Source: Zygnema cylindricum
Taxonomy: Eukaryota; Streptophyta; Zygnematophyceae; Zygnematales; Zygnemataceae
Length of the DNA: 47,639 bases
Direction of reading: 5' to 3'
Assembly (NCBI GenBank): GCA_037447655.1
Contig: JBBHKE010001389.1
Location: forward strand, 182,501-230,139
Position 1 is the stretch's first letter, and every line of letters begins with the position of its first letter. Shown here piece by piece: positions 9,104 through 21,137 of this stretch. Made by a program: the position numbers and the translations under genes. The notes under the pieces were generated by a model. The model saw only the letters and a list, made by a program, of their open reading frames with translations, had not been told where the DNA came from and did not search any database.

Positions 9104-11330
9104 CAATCCGTTGAATTTAACGTGTATTCAGAAAACCTAAAACCTGGAATAGATAGTGGAAACAGGAATGGAAGCAGGAACGGGAACGGAACGGGAATGG
9201 AAACGGGAATGGGGACAGCGTCAGAAACAGCAATGGAGATGTGAATGGGTGGATGGACAGAATTTCCCGCGTGGAATTTGGAAACTGACAGTAATATGAG
9301 CTCGTTTTTAGGTCGTTAATTCACTGCAAAATTTGGAACGTAAGGGAAAGGCTATAGGAAAAAATATATGTGTTGGTATGGAAATTCGAAGACGAGAGTC
9401 ACATGAGATAACATCTTTTTTTATTGGTTGTTTCGCTCGGTTCTGTTTTTGATGTTGAGTTAAAAGAAAGGCATAACAACAACGGCGGAAAATGTGAAGA
9501 TCTGAAGTGACAGTCACAAGAGCTCGCGAGCGATTGTTTCTGTTTCACGTTTTCAATTCTGAGTTACTAATGGCGACGCGAAAGGGAAAAAACCTTACAA
9601 AGGAGATTCTTGTGAAGGAGATTTAGCCGGTTTTGAATTATAAATCCTATTGCCGATCCGAGTTCTTCCAAGTAATTATGTGGTTTGTTCACTTCCAATC
9701 TTATATAGGTCGAGACGAAGGCGACGGAAGTGTTTTTAACTTCTGAAGTCTACGAGATTCTGTTTATTATCATCATCACTTTGTGTATAGTTTTTAGAAT
9801 AAATTAGGGTTTCCAGAGTGAGTTTCGACTGAATTTTTTTTTTGAGAATCCTCGAAAATCGTGTAAGATTTCCACATTATGTCATTTAATTCATTCTCCA
9901 CCGGGAAGCAAAAAATGCATCTCGGTCAGAATTTATTTTGTGCAAAACTTTTTTTTTGCACTGAATTAGGTTTCAGGTTTTGAAACGCTTTTTTGGGGAG
10001 GCAATTGAATTGAGGGAAAGAAATAGGGTTTTAGGGTTTTTCTAGGGTTTAGAAAAAGCTGTATATTCTGTCTTGCAAAAAGGTTTGTATGCTGAAATAC
10101 GCGTCAGACTATTTCCTGTCTTGAGTTTATTTGTAATTTTTCAATGGTTCGATTTTTTGGTAAAAGTTATTTTTATTTTGAAGGCTGGTGTGATGAAACG
10201 ACTCAAAGCTCGAGCAGTTTTATTAGTGAGGTTTTAGTTATTTCTATAACACTTTCGGAAAGAAAAATAACATATTTTTTTGGAATCCTATACTTAATGT
10301 CAATCTGTGTACATTATCAAACGTTGAAGTCGTACTTTTGTACTTTTGTTGCGACTAAACTGACAAAAAAAAGACGGAATTAGATTCTGTTTTGCGACTT
10401 GTTTGTGTTTTTTTTTCGTTTGTTTGTATATTTCTTTTTTTTCTTTTGTTGCTGGTATCCGTCTATCTTTTGATTTGGACAACGCCTTTTTTTTTCATCT
10501 TTTCGTTCTTTTTTTGTAAATATTATTGTTTGGTCGAAACCCTAGATAACCGGAAAAAAGGCAAAGAGTCCTGTCTTGACAGAATCGACTTTTTTGACCG
10601 CAAGTGGGAATTTGAAAATGTTGAATATCTGGTAAAAGAATTTGTATTTATAACTTGTTTGTATTCTGTAATTGGTTTTTATTTGTTTTGTGTGTGTTAG
10701 CTCCAGGTTTAGTGTCAGTTTAAGCTTTGTACCAGATAGTTTCTCCATCTCAAGTTATTGAATAAAACCGTTTTTGCCCATGTTTAAACTACTGAACTTT
10801 AAATTTATATCTTTTATAATTGAATACGATTATTTGTAACTGGAACTTGTCACGTATTTGTAAAAATACTTTTACAGTAATTGTTCGAAGAATATTAGGG
10901 TATGGGGAATATCCGGGGAAAATTTGGTAACGTTTACTTTTATGTAACTTTTCCGATCTTATTAAAAAGTGAAAGCAGGATAAATTAAAAAGCACGATGG
11001 TAATCCATCTGAGTCCAGGGTACAAAAGGGGTGGCATGGCCAAAACTGAAAAACTACAATAAAAAACAAATAGAGCGATGGGAACACGAAAAAAAACGAA
11101 AAGAAAAGAAACAATCAAGGAAAATAAAAGCACCCAAACTCAAAATGAAAAGCACGACAACTCAGAAAACCAAAACTACAACACCAACCCCAAATCAATT
11201 AAATAACTACGAAAAGCAACACCGTAAGTCCCCCCAGCCTGGGGAGTGGTTATTTAAGTGGTTAAAACAAACCGATTGTACGGCCAAATTTGTGATGCAA
11301 TTGTTCAAACGTGACAAACATTTAGTAATA
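9104..11330. other. WEE1 3' flank and unassigned AT-rich DNA
   Basis: The first few hundred bases are probably the WEE1 3' UTR; they contain GGAAACGGGAATGG-type purine repeats (9150-9240). An AATAAA lies near 9799. Beyond this are AT-rich sequence, a telo-box cluster (10024-10051) and no frame with recognisable content. Confidence 0.4.
10024..10051 (+). promoter_or_regulatory. Cluster of three telo-box (TAGGGTTT) motifs
   Basis: TAGGGTTTTAGGGTTTTTC is followed by TAGGGTTTA. Telo-boxes (AAACCCTA) are plant promoter elements and match the plant telomere unit. Further single copies lie near 9806 and 10534. No gene start next to it was recognised. Confidence 0.45.
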
Positions 11331-11515
11331 TACACCGTGTATCGCTATTAGTGTTAATGCTTTTTTTGTTAAAACATTTTTTATTAGTGATAAAACATTT
11401 TTTCTCCGTACACACCTATCGGATTGTAGATCGGACGGCTGCGATGGAAAGGTAATATTCTCAGCTTCCGATTGGCGGTCTCAAATTGAAAATCGAACAG
11501 GTGTGTACGGAGAAG
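11331..11515. mobile_element. Family A MITE, copy A3 (3' truncated)
   Basis: The left end is TACACCGTGTATCGCTATTA. The interior matches A2/A4 (CTCCGTACAC near the left, GTGTGTACGGAGAA near the right), then homology stops at about 11515 without a right terminal repeat. Confidence 0.7.
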
Positions 11516-13073
11516 TAGGTGAGCACCGACAAAAGATGAAAATATTTTTGCGGTCTTCGTCACTGATTTACATATTGAGCATGTATTACACGTGTCGATT
11601 TTCCTTCGGGCAAAGGCAACAAAATTGGCATTTGTATCCAACTGCCAAAATCGTCACCCGTGCGCGTGCAGTGGTACTGTACTCTACAATCCGTGCAGTC
11701 AGAAGGTACATCTATTCACCGACAAAATGTACAATCAAGGTAAATCTCCACACCGACAAAATGTACATTTACGTCTACAATGTCACAGAACATAGGAACA
11801 ACCGGAAAACGCGTACAAAAAATCTTCCCTACAAAACAATAACTTCACGTGGAGGTACGGTCGCAACCATACAGTACAGTACAGTACATTCCCTTAAATA
11901 GCACTTCTAAAGTACGGAAGTCACAGAACAGGCACGTCTGTCCTGTAGCCAGAAACGTTTGTTAGCCTTTTAATAGCCATGACGATAGTAGACTGCCAGC
12001 TATGCTGGGGAAAGATTGAGCGGCAGGACTGAAATTGTCTTTATCTGTCAGCCGGACAGTTATGTAGGACCGACAAATGACAGCTATCCCGGATTCTCTG
12101 ACTTTGAAGAATCTAAGGCCGAGTGTCTACCCTTAGTTATCCTTGTCGTATGTGGTACAGGTTCTACTAAGAGAAATTCTGCTAGTCAAAAAATTTCTTT
12201 GAGAGGATTTTTTTTCCTCAGTCCGTTGATTTTTCCCCCGTTAACGACAGTCTCTCCGTTACAATGGACGTTTACTCTAAGATACCGGCTGTCAAGTCAG
12301 AAAACAGACGTGACCGGCAGATTCTGGGAAGGTCCATAAATTTTTTTGCCGAGGCGAAAATAAATAAAGATCTGAGTATCTGACCGCTCCAGTATTTTTT
12401 TTGGACTGTTGAGCAGGGGATCACTCTAAAATCTAAAATTTGGAATCTACTGTAGCATCGGATTTTTGAAAGGATACAAAGGCGATACTAAATTTTTTCT
12501 CGCTGACTTGAAAACTTTTAGCCTAAACTTTTTCATTCTAATGATTATGAAAGGTATAGATTCACCATAATAATATGGACGGCCAGATGTGAACACGTTT
12601 GTCGACGTGGCTCATTTTAAGCTTCTTATGATAATACGACAAAATGTAAAATGCGAGTGATATGGACAGCATCTACAAAAAAGGTACAGGGGTCACTTCC
12701 TCGGACAATTCGATTCGCCGAAAATAGTTCTAAGACGCGTGCGATGATTTGGAAAGACAAACTTTCGTACCGTACGGTATAATTCCCGGGCGTCCAGAAA
12801 GCAGAAATTTCAGCTATGAGACAAATTATCCGTAAGACCAGACAAAAAGTCTATAGAAGCTGTAAGGATATCATTAAAATTCTCACTTGCGCGGTAACTG
12901 TAAAATGTTGATTGTAACGGAAAAACAATTGGCTAGATTTGTCGTATACGTAATAAACATGGTTCAAATTACACAATTTGGTCCATTTTTTTGTTTGATA
13001 GCAAAAGTCCATCCGATCCGTTGACTGAATCGGCTAAGGGCCTTCCGATAAAAAAAACAAAACATTTCCCCTA
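11516..13073. other. Unassigned intergenic DNA
   Basis: There is no recognisable coding content. The motif CACCGACAAAATGTACA occurs twice, about 35 bp apart, near 11718 and 11753, and a short GTACAGTACAGTACAGTAC run lies near 11872-11890. It may contain old repeats that I could not delimit. Confidence 0.3.
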
Positions 13074-14093
13074 AGGGTGAAGTTCCATTAGGCGGTCCCA
13101 GTAAATGTACGGACAAGTCTACTGGCAGCGTTTACTGGAAGTTCGCTCCATTGTGTCGGGCCAGTAACAAACCTTCCTCAATAATGATTGGCGCCACGTA
13201 GGTTAGAGATCCAGATTCTAAAAATCTTGAAAAAAATCTACAAACGGAATATCTGTACGTTATTTCTGTACCACCGGAGGTAATTAATGATTCGTACATA
13301 AAGTTTTCGGCTAGATTTTGATTTTGAAAACGGAAATCAAAATTTCGAAACAGAATGGCAAAAAGACGCGACAAACTTTGAAGGTCGCGGCAAACCTTGA
13401 ATGTCGGTGGATGTCAGACGGAGCGTGCGAGGATATGTTCACCTGACCTGCATTCAACGTGGCAGGAGGCACATGGCATGTACGACGTGCACGCCTGTGA
13501 TCGCTTGTACAACGTAGATATTTTTTTTCCCTTTCACGTGTACCAATGGTAATGAATGGCAATCATCATAGCCGAGGAGAGTTGGGGCCCACTGGATGAT
13601 GTGCTCGATACATAGTTCAAAAGTAGGTGAAAGTAGGCCCATACAATATGCCTATTGTATGCAAAACATACAATATGACCTTAAGACCCATATTATATTC
13701 GGACCTATTCAGACCAATTAAAACATTTGGACCAAAAATTAGACCAATTAAAAAATTTGGACCAAAAAAAATTATTTACACCGTCAGATTTTAATGATCG
13801 GACGGTCGCTGATTAAAGTAGCGATCTAAGAAGATCACATGAAAAGCCCATAACACAACTTACGATAAAGGCGCCTACCATAAAAACGCCTACTTTTGAA
13901 CAATGGCTCGATAGCTTCGCTGATCTCAAAAAGTGAAACATCCAACGGTCAGAAATTAGCTTCCCGACAGCTTTCCAGTAACGATGTTTCGTCTGACAAA
14001 TAAAAAAATCTGGTACGTCTCTGTAAGGCGCTGTACGCAAAAGTACGGCGTCCAGTAACGAACCCCACTTTTCGTATAATGGAACTTCACCCT
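13074..14093. mobile_element. Family B DNA element B1 with a nested family C element
   Basis: The ends are AGGGTGAAGTTCCATTA (left) and its inverse TAATGGAACTTCACCCT (right). Subterminal TTTACTGG and CCAGTAA words recur in other family B copies. The interior is interrupted by a family C element at 13615-13901. No transposase was recognised; superfamily undetermined. Confidence 0.65.
13615..13901. mobile_element. Family C MITE, copy C1 (287 bp)
   Basis: The inverted ends are GTTCAAAAGTAGG and CCTACTTTTGAAC. The left part (TAGGCCCATACAATATGCC) is repeated in inverse orientation at 21560-21620. Confidence 0.7.
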
Positions 14094-14192
14094 AACACTA
14101 ATTTGCAAACCGTACGGACAACCAATCCGGACGGAGGAAATTATGTCATACAACAGTATAAAACTATAAATGTAGAATACATAGTTACATAC

Positions 14193-14414
14193 TACACCGT
14201 GGATCGCTATTAGTGTTAATCATATTTTCGCCACATAAAACATATTTTTCTCCGTACACTTTTGTCCGATTCTCAATTTATGACCGTCAATCGGAAGCTG
14301 AGAACCTTACCTTTCAATGGCAACCGTCAGATCTAAAAACCGACATGCGTGTACGAAGAAACGATGTTTAAAGAGACGGAAAAACCATCATCACTAATAA
14401 CGATTCACGGTGTA
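14193..14414. mobile_element. Family A MITE, copy A4 (222 bp)
   Basis: The ends are TACACCGTGGATCGCTATTA and TAATAACGATTCACGGTGTA. The interior has CTCCGTACAC near the left and GCGTGTACGAAG near the right, the same subtype as A2. Confidence 0.85.
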
Positions 14415-15036
14415 GATACATTGTACCTTGTCCTCACTAGGTCCCAAACTCGTCAGCCGTGACGCTACAGAACTGTACTTTCAGTGGTGTTTTCAGTTTT
14501 CCCCTACAAATGATGTCATTTTCACGCGTGCTCTAAAATCACCGTATATAGTTTTGAAGAAATTATTAGATATTTTAAAATATGCTTAGGGTTTTGGTCG
14601 CCGGTCATGTCACAACTGGTTGTCGTCCGATTTTTAGACAATTCAGATCGACGGCCGATTTTAGTCTTCTTCTGATGATTCGGCGAAGAGATTGGGCCAA
14701 TAGAGGCCAATCCTGAATGTAATCGGCGACTGTAACAGCGTCGCATCTCCATTTGTAATGTGAAATCTGGTTTGGATGGAATCTTTACGTGTCAGTTTGT
14801 CGAAGTGTCAATCTTGGTCTGGGTCCACGTGGACATCTATAGTCCATTCAACGTCGTTCAGAAAAGAGAGCCGAACCTCTTCTGAATTTTGATTTCAAAT
14901 GTATTCTGTACCGTACATTCGGATCATCCAAAATCACACAACATAAACTGCGCGATTTCTGCAATATAAGTGGACAAAAATTGGCCAGCTGTACAAATAT
15001 GGATTTTACCTCGTGTATTGGCAATTTGGCAGCCAC
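14415..15036. other. Unassigned DNA between MITEs A4 and A5
   Basis: No recognisable coding or repeat content. It includes a telo-box-like TTAGGGTTTTGG at 14586. Confidence 0.3.
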
Positions 15037-15264
15037 TACAACCGTGAATCGTAATTAGCGATTGGCTAAAATATTTTTTTAGCCACTGAAAACATCTTTT
15101 CTCCGTACACATTGGTCCAGTTTTCACTTTAAGACCGCCATTCGTAAGCTGAGAATATTACCTTTCAATCGCAACCGTCAGATCCACAATCCGACATGTG
15201 TGTACAGATAACATATGATTTAAGAGACGAAAACACATTAACACTAATTACGAATCACGGTTTC
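15037..15264. mobile_element. Family A MITE, copy A5 (degenerate ends)
   Basis: The left end TACAACCGTGAATCGTAATT and right end TAATTACGAATCACGGTTTC are each altered by small changes. The interior is of the A2/A4 subtype (CTCCGTACACATTGGTCC, ACATGTGTGTACAGATAAC). Confidence 0.75.
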
Positions 15265-15543
15265 TGTACCAATAATCGATATGTACCTTTTGTTGACTGA
15301 CTGACTATTCGATACTCCGGGTTGAGATATCGATGTACTAAAAATATCTCAGGAACTTACGTAATTTTTTTTCCAATATACAGATGAAAATATCGTGCTG
15401 ATTGACTTTGACTTCTAAAAATTATCTGTTTACGGTTACAGTCTGGAAAAAACAAAAATTGTACTGTACTTTTAACCAAATATATAGACCTGTACTTTCC
15501 GTCCTATGGAGTGCAACTCTATTGTAAAAAGTTATGTACATTC

Positions 15544-16255
15544 AGGGTGAGGTTCCATTAGGGATATAATGCCGTTGTTTACTGAGATTCGTACTTTTTC
15601 GTACAGTGCCGAATAATTTATTTATTTTTATCAGAAAACAAGGTTACGGAATGATCGATTTGATTCTCCAAGGCTCTGGGCGAAAACATATACCGTCGGA
15701 TGCAGAATCGGATACACCATCGGTCGAACCTTTCAGTTTGCAACAAATTACCCGAAGGAAATCAATTCTAAGAGCCTGAACAAATAGCATATTGCCACGC
15801 GTAAAATTTAAAAAATATCTACGATGTAAGCGCGATCGGGTGGATACACGTCGCATACGCCACGTGCCTTACGCCAGGGTGGATGCGAGGCCACCGGAAT
15901 CCATCAGAAAATCTTTTACGTAGGATATTCTTTCACGCTCATGTTGCCATCCACTAACCATTCTGACATTTTCGTACGCTTTAATAAATCTTAAGTTTCA
16001 TCCCGCCCGTACAGATTTAATCGAATGCCTCGTACAAGTCACTTTTTACCTCCGCTACAAATATGTGGTCACACTTTGCTGTCAAAGATTCTATATAGAT
16101 TCGCACGATCGTAATATTTTCCTACGTGGAGCCAGCCAGCATGTGCCACGCAGAAGAAAAGTCAGTTACAGTACTGACCCGACACAATGGAATGAAGGCT
16201 TCAGTAAACGTATTTGTAAACGTATCTTTGACATTTACTGACACCACCTAATGTC
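15544..16255. mobile_element. Family B element B2 (right end degenerate)
   Basis: The left end is AGGGTGAGGTTCCATTAGG, and the interior has TTTACTGA and GTACTTTTTCGTAC words. The expected right end is reduced to something like CACCTAATGTCA near 16245. Confidence 0.4.
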
Positions 16256-16278
16256 ATTTTTCCTCATCTTTATGACTG

Positions 16279-16430
16279 AGGGTAACCTTCCATCAGGCGT
16301 TCCCAGTAATCGTACGAACACGTTTACTGGCACTAATATTTGTAACACCCTTCCATCAGGTCGTGCCAGTGAATGAGGTGTTAGATTGCGATTGGTACCA
16401 CGTAGGACCTGTTGAGCCACCCGGGAATAA
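16279..16430. mobile_element. Family B left-end fragment B3
   Basis: AGGGTAACCTTCCATCAGGCG is followed by CCAGTAA and TTTACTGGCA words. CACCCTTCCATCAGG recurs at 16347-16361, suggesting a duplicated or nested terminus. Confidence 0.5.
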
Positions 16431-16465
16431 TCATCATTTGCAAAAGGACAAAATCGCAGCTGCGT

Positions 16466-17152
16466 ATGTGTCCACGTTTTTAAATAGTGTAATTTATTAT
16501 ATTTAAGGTATCAATGTCAAAAAATTGGGGTGCCGATAATTGTGCGTACATAAGGCTAATAACGATTCACGGTGTACACCGCCAATCGTTATTAGCGTTT
16601 ACAAAATATAAGTATTCAAAGTTTATTAGCGTTGTTAACGCTAGTTTTAGTTTTTCAAGATTTCGAAAAAAAATGTTTACTCTAATTGATCCATAACGCT
16701 GATTTGGGTACAGCGGATCCGCCATCAGGATCTTCACAGTAAAACAGGTAGAAGTACAAAATTTGACAAATCGTACACCGTCGCGTCTTTTTACTCCAAT
16801 TTATTCATAACTGTAATTTGGGTTTACTCAGGTATAATTAATACGTGATCAACATCTTTACACTAAAATAGGTACGATCGTATTCTATTTTTTATTTTGA
16901 TCGCGGCGATCGCGATTATTTTAATCCATATTTCGTAATTTTGTGCTTAACAAAAAAGTACCATTTTGTACGAAATCACACGTCCATACACCACACTATT
17001 CAATAAAATCATAAATTATAATTATTAACGCTAATTCACCATAACCTTCATTAACGTAAAAAAAAAGTGTTATTAATTCTATTTCAGGTAAAATCATAAA
17101 AAATTGGGGTGCCGATATATCGTTCATAACGATAATAACGATTTAAGGTGTA
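16466..17152. mobile_element. Two abutting family A MITEs (A11 right part, A12)
   Basis: A11 (about 16466-16576) keeps only its right part, ending CGATTCACGGTGTA. A12 starts in the same TA (16575): GGTGTACACCGCC is the junction. A12 ends at TTTAAGGTGTA (17152). Both carry the subtype stretch TTGGGGTGCCGAT near their right ends. Confidence 0.6.
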
Positions 17153-17156
17153 CAAT

Positions 17157-17285
17157 ACATCGCTATTAGAGTTAAGAAATACTTAGTTTAAGGAAACAAT
17201 TAGTGTTTTTAGCTCTATTTTGGATTTGAAGGCCCTAACGCCAACAAAAATTAAAGCTAATTTATACACCTAACACTATTTTGGA
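17157..17285. mobile_element. Family A MITE fragment A13
   Basis: TACATCGCTATTAGAGTTAA starts 5 bp after A12 ends; the right end is missing. The A12/A13 junction TACAATA is also found between A9 and A10. Confidence 0.45.
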
Positions 17286-17289
17286 CACA

Positions 17290-19066
17290 CTCCCATAATG
17301 TCTAGTAGCTGTGATAGTTTGTGATCACTGTTGATAATTGTGTATTTTCTATGTCTTTTTTAGGATAAAAAAAAGGTAGAGGCGGTCTGCCTCTAACTCT
17401 GTTCTCCAAGCCCCCACTCTTGTTAAAGTCACTGAAGGCTGGATAGGGAGTTAGAGTCATGGCGGCCTAGGTCTTCTAGTGAGACATGAGTAGAAACTGG
17501 TAGATTTACCAAAAAGGGGTTTAACGGACCCGAAATTTGATCCTGGTACCTACCGTCCGTTAAACACACGGTAGCCGTTAGCTTTATCCGCTAATTTTAG
17601 GACTAATGCTGAGATATATAGGGTTTGATAAATATTTAAACATTTACAAGTAGGAAATTTCGTTTAACTAATAAATAGTGCGATATAACATAAAACTAGT
17701 TATGTACTATTGTACTGCACAAAATAAATGCTGCGAACATTTATTTCATCTGCTGATATTCAATCCGGACTTCATTGAACGGCCGTGGTAGGAGCCGATA
17801 TCTCGAAAAGGGCATTTTGGCGTTTTCCGGAAGCCGCCACTCCGGATAACACGTGGCACCATCGTACGGGTTTACGGAATCTCCGGAGAGCAAGACAACA
17901 AATATGGATGTGACAGATGTCACTATTTTGGCCATGTAAAACAGTTACCGTACATAAAGTACTCCGGTATTTTTAATTTTCGTATGGTACACTCTTATGA
18001 TTGGTCCGTACTTCAGTAGAAGGGGTTTTAAAGAGGAAATAGGACTTATAATTTTTTTGGTATGTAGCCGCCTCTTTGAGAGAGCACCTTGTATAAAAGC
18101 CTAACTTTGAGTAGCCATAAAAATCAACTCAGTTGACCATTTTCAGTGATTCTTTTTGCTGCGGACTTAGGGGAGTCCATGCTGTTGAAATTAAAGTATT
18201 TTATAGGTCTACAGATTGTAAAATAAAAGCCAAAACAATGACAGCTTGCCTCTAACTCTTCACTCAAATCCCCACACTTGTCGCAGTCACTGAAGACTTG
18301 AGGAGGAGTTAGATCCATGGCTGCGTAGGCTGTCCAAAGAGGACAGGAAGGCAAATCTCGATAGAGTTACCTAAAATATTTGACGGATCTGGGATTTCAT
18401 CCAGGTACTTGCTGTTCGTCAAAATAGCCGGCAGCCTTATCCTATAAGTCTAGGATTAATGATAAGATATATAAGGTTGATAAATATTTATTATGTTACA
18501 CGTAGACTAGTTCATTTAGCGGGATATAGATACATAATGCATAGATACAGTTTTTGTACGATTTTAATGTACTATATGAAACGAACACCTCGCATTTCTT
18601 TCGAACACGAAACAAATACCGCGCGTATATTTTCAACGGCTATAGTTGTATCCGGTTTTGATCGGACGGCCACGATAGGCGCCGCGATCATAGAATATGT
18701 ACTTTTGGCGTTTTACTGTCATCGCCACGTCATGTGACACGTGGCGCGACAACGTTGGATCGCGGCAACTCCGGAGATTCCGGGAACAAATCCCGATATG
18801 CCACGTGTCGACATTTGGCCATATCGTACGATGGACGTACACAAAGTATACCGGTACATGTACTTTTCTGTACGACAGAGTAATTTGATTGGTGCCGTAC
18901 GTCAGTAGAAAGAGTTTTAGAGAGAGATAAGACTTAGAAAATTTAGTAGGTAGCAGCCTCTCTCGAAGAGAGCACCTGTACAAAAGGGTCATCATTGACC
19001 ATTCATATCTATCAATTTACTTGACCATTTTCACTAATTCTTTTTGTTGCGGACTCAAGGGAGTCC
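17290..19066 (-). repeat. Family E composite repeat, two tandem copies (about 0.87 kb each)
   Basis: Segments at 17370-18145 recur, diverged, at about 18235-19050 in the same orientation. A third copy lies inverted at 34290-35110. Read on the minus strand, each copy has a promoter-like part (copy 1 has TTTTATACAAGG near 18088), then a tRNA-like segment with a GGATAAGGCT-type A-box (compare GGTTAAGGC of tRNA-Ser/Leu) and a GATCAAATCC-type B-box about 40 bases on, then a conserved tail (TTCAGTGACTNNNACAAG). It could be a SINE attached to a larger element or a solo LTR. No protein is encoded beyond a short conserved open stretch. Confidence 0.45.
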
Positions 19067-19104
19067 AAGCTTCTTTTTGTTGCGGACTCAAGGGAGTCCA
19101 AGCT
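19037..19104. repeat. Exact 33-bp tandem duplication
   Basis: The unit starts TTCTTTTTGTTGCGGACTCA and ends AGGGAGTCCAAGC; it occurs twice without a mismatch. It contains the interrupted palindrome GGACTC-AAGG-GAGTCC. A single diverged copy is at about 18147. Confidence 0.85.
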
Positions 19105-19114
19105 ACACATCGAT

Positions 19115-19640
19115 GTAGTCGGTCAGAGTTTTTGCCTGCCAGGGTGGCTGATTTTATAAGGGAAAGTCAAAGTGGGTGAATGTGTCCAAAACTCATATTA
19201 TAACTTTGCATTCTGTGGTGGAATTGAGCACACAATAAGTTTTATTTTACAGGGGTGAAACTATAATGGGTCTCTGATTGTCAAGGGGTCAGCCATTTGG
19301 GTTTACATCAACTTGGAGTTGGCACTATCTAGATAAGCTTCTTTTGGATCTGCGATTTATGTGGGCAATGGAGCACACAGAGTTTCACATGCTACAGAAG
19401 GGATTAGTCGGTCAGAGTGTTTGCCTGCCAGAGTGGCTGCATTTCTAAGGGAAAGTCAAAGTGGGAAATGTTATCCAAAACTCATATTCTAACTTTGCAT
19501 TATGTGATGGAATTAAGCACGGAGATGGTCTTATTTCACAGGGTGAAGCTGTATTGGGGTTTTGATTGTCAAGGGGTCAGTCATTTGGGTTTATATCAAC
19601 TTGGAGTCGGCACTTTCTAGATAAGCTTCTTTGGATATGC
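19115..19640. repeat. Two-unit tandem repeat of about 290 bp
   Basis: TCGGTCAGAGTTTTTGCCTG begins unit 1 at about 19119 and recurs with one change at about 19408. Both units share GGGAAAGTCAAAGTGGG, TCATTTGGGTTTA-type and TCTAGATAAGCTTCTT words. An inverted fragment of the same unit lies at about 34170-34215. Confidence 0.75.
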
Positions 19641-19835
19641 GAATTATGTGGGGGAATGGACCCTATATAATTTCAATCATATTTTCGACCCTTAAACGTG
19701 TGAGAACATGTTTTCGCAATTTTCCCTTGTTTTTATGACAAGGAATTAAATATGAGTGCGCTTTTCCGTGGCGACGCACTAAATTTCCCTTGTCGACGCG
19801 TTAATGTGACATTTATTTTGTACGTCAGTACAAAA

Positions 19836-20036
19836 TATTGAGCAGTTTTGGTATGAGCTGACACATTTCGTACACTGCACTATTTAGAAACTGTCGAAAT
19901 TGCAATAAACACAAATTTAATAGAACCCATATTAACGTAAAAAAAAATACATTTATCAATTATATTTTAGGTTTAAGAGTCCAATTGTGGTGGCGCCGAT
20001 CTAACGTCATTAACGCCAATTGTGATTCACGGTGTA
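19836..20036. mobile_element. Family A MITE fragment A14 (right part)
   Basis: The right end TGTGATTCACGGTGTA is preceded by TGGCGCCGAT and a stretch matching the right half of A12. The left terminal repeat is not found. Confidence 0.5.
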
Positions 20037-20632
20037 CTAGACAACAGAATGATACGATACGATTAAGTTTTAGTAACACTTAGTGTTGTGATTTGGGTAA
20101 AATCTTATCGCGATAATTTTTATATTCAATATATAGATTATCGAACAGTCTAAGGGCTCTGTATATCGCTCCGAGACCAGCAAATGATATTACAATATAT
20201 CTGGTGAGAGGTAGGTCTTCGTACATAAAAATTGTACAATAAATCGTACGGACAAATATAATATTGCGATATCAGGATTCTCACTATATCGATTATCGGG
20301 CATGGATTATTTATCGAATATCAACAAAAACTCTTCGATACACAAAAATAGTACTACTCCATATGTGGAAATATATCGCCAATAAAAAAAAAATCGTCAC
20401 CACGCGATATACTTGTCGATCCACAAATGTTGTAGACATTTGGAATTTTCGCTGATGAAAAAAGCCAAAACAAAATAATACTAGTTACTCTATGGAAAAA
20501 ATATGCCCAAATCAAAATTATGCATAGATTAGAGTTAAATTTTTCTTTACGAAAGGCCTTGAATCTAACAACACTAATTGTCTGTTTGCACTATTATCTC
20601 TTAACGCTAATAACGATTCAACGTGTAATTAC
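20037..20632. other. TATCG-rich family D remnant and family A fragment
   Basis: TTAGTGTTGTG at about 20079 looks like a family D left end, followed by the TATCG/CGATA-rich interior typical of that family. A family A right end (CGATTCAACGTGTA) closes at about 20627. Confidence 0.4.
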
Positions 20633-20976
20633 TAGTGTTGTGTATCCAGTAAAAATTTATCGCGATTGAACAATGAGGGGTAGTGATATATTTTATAAAT
20701 AATACGAAATTGTTGATACGGAAAAACGTACGAAATGAGTCCAAAGATGTCACGACGGCGAGGTGGGGGATGGGGCTGTTGAATTTTACTTCACAACCCA
20801 CTACGTACTAGTGTACGGAGTTTAGTTATCAAAACCGGTGCATAGACAACCAATAATATCAGTTTTCGATTGCGAAAACACCGGTACCAATATATCCTTC
20901 CAATATATCGATTATCTGTTAGCGAAAAAAAAAGGCATATCGATTATTGGCAAATGGCTTCCGATACACAACACTA
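20633..20976. mobile_element. Family D (hAT-like) MITE D1, 344 bp
   Basis: The inverted ends are TAGTGTTGTGTATC and GATACACAACACTA. The interior is rich in TATCG and CGATTAT words. Ends of the form T/CAGTGTTG are common in hAT elements. No clean 8-bp duplication is visible, although TAATTAC lies close to both ends. Confidence 0.7.
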
Positions 20977-21137
20977 GACTAATTACAGAATTTCCCTAGT
21001 GTACTGCAACGACATTTTATTTTATTTAATTTATCGTGTGATTTACGACAACTTGATGGTAAGCTTTTAGTCACGGGGTTGACTTCTCCAAAAAGGTTTT
21101 TCTCCAAACCAGAAAAATCTGATTATTCAAGCCATAA

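Noticed and set aside
10189-10360. Possible C/D-box snoRNA (GTGATGA at 10189)
   Set aside because: No D box (CTGA) at a suitable distance and no flanking terminal stem.
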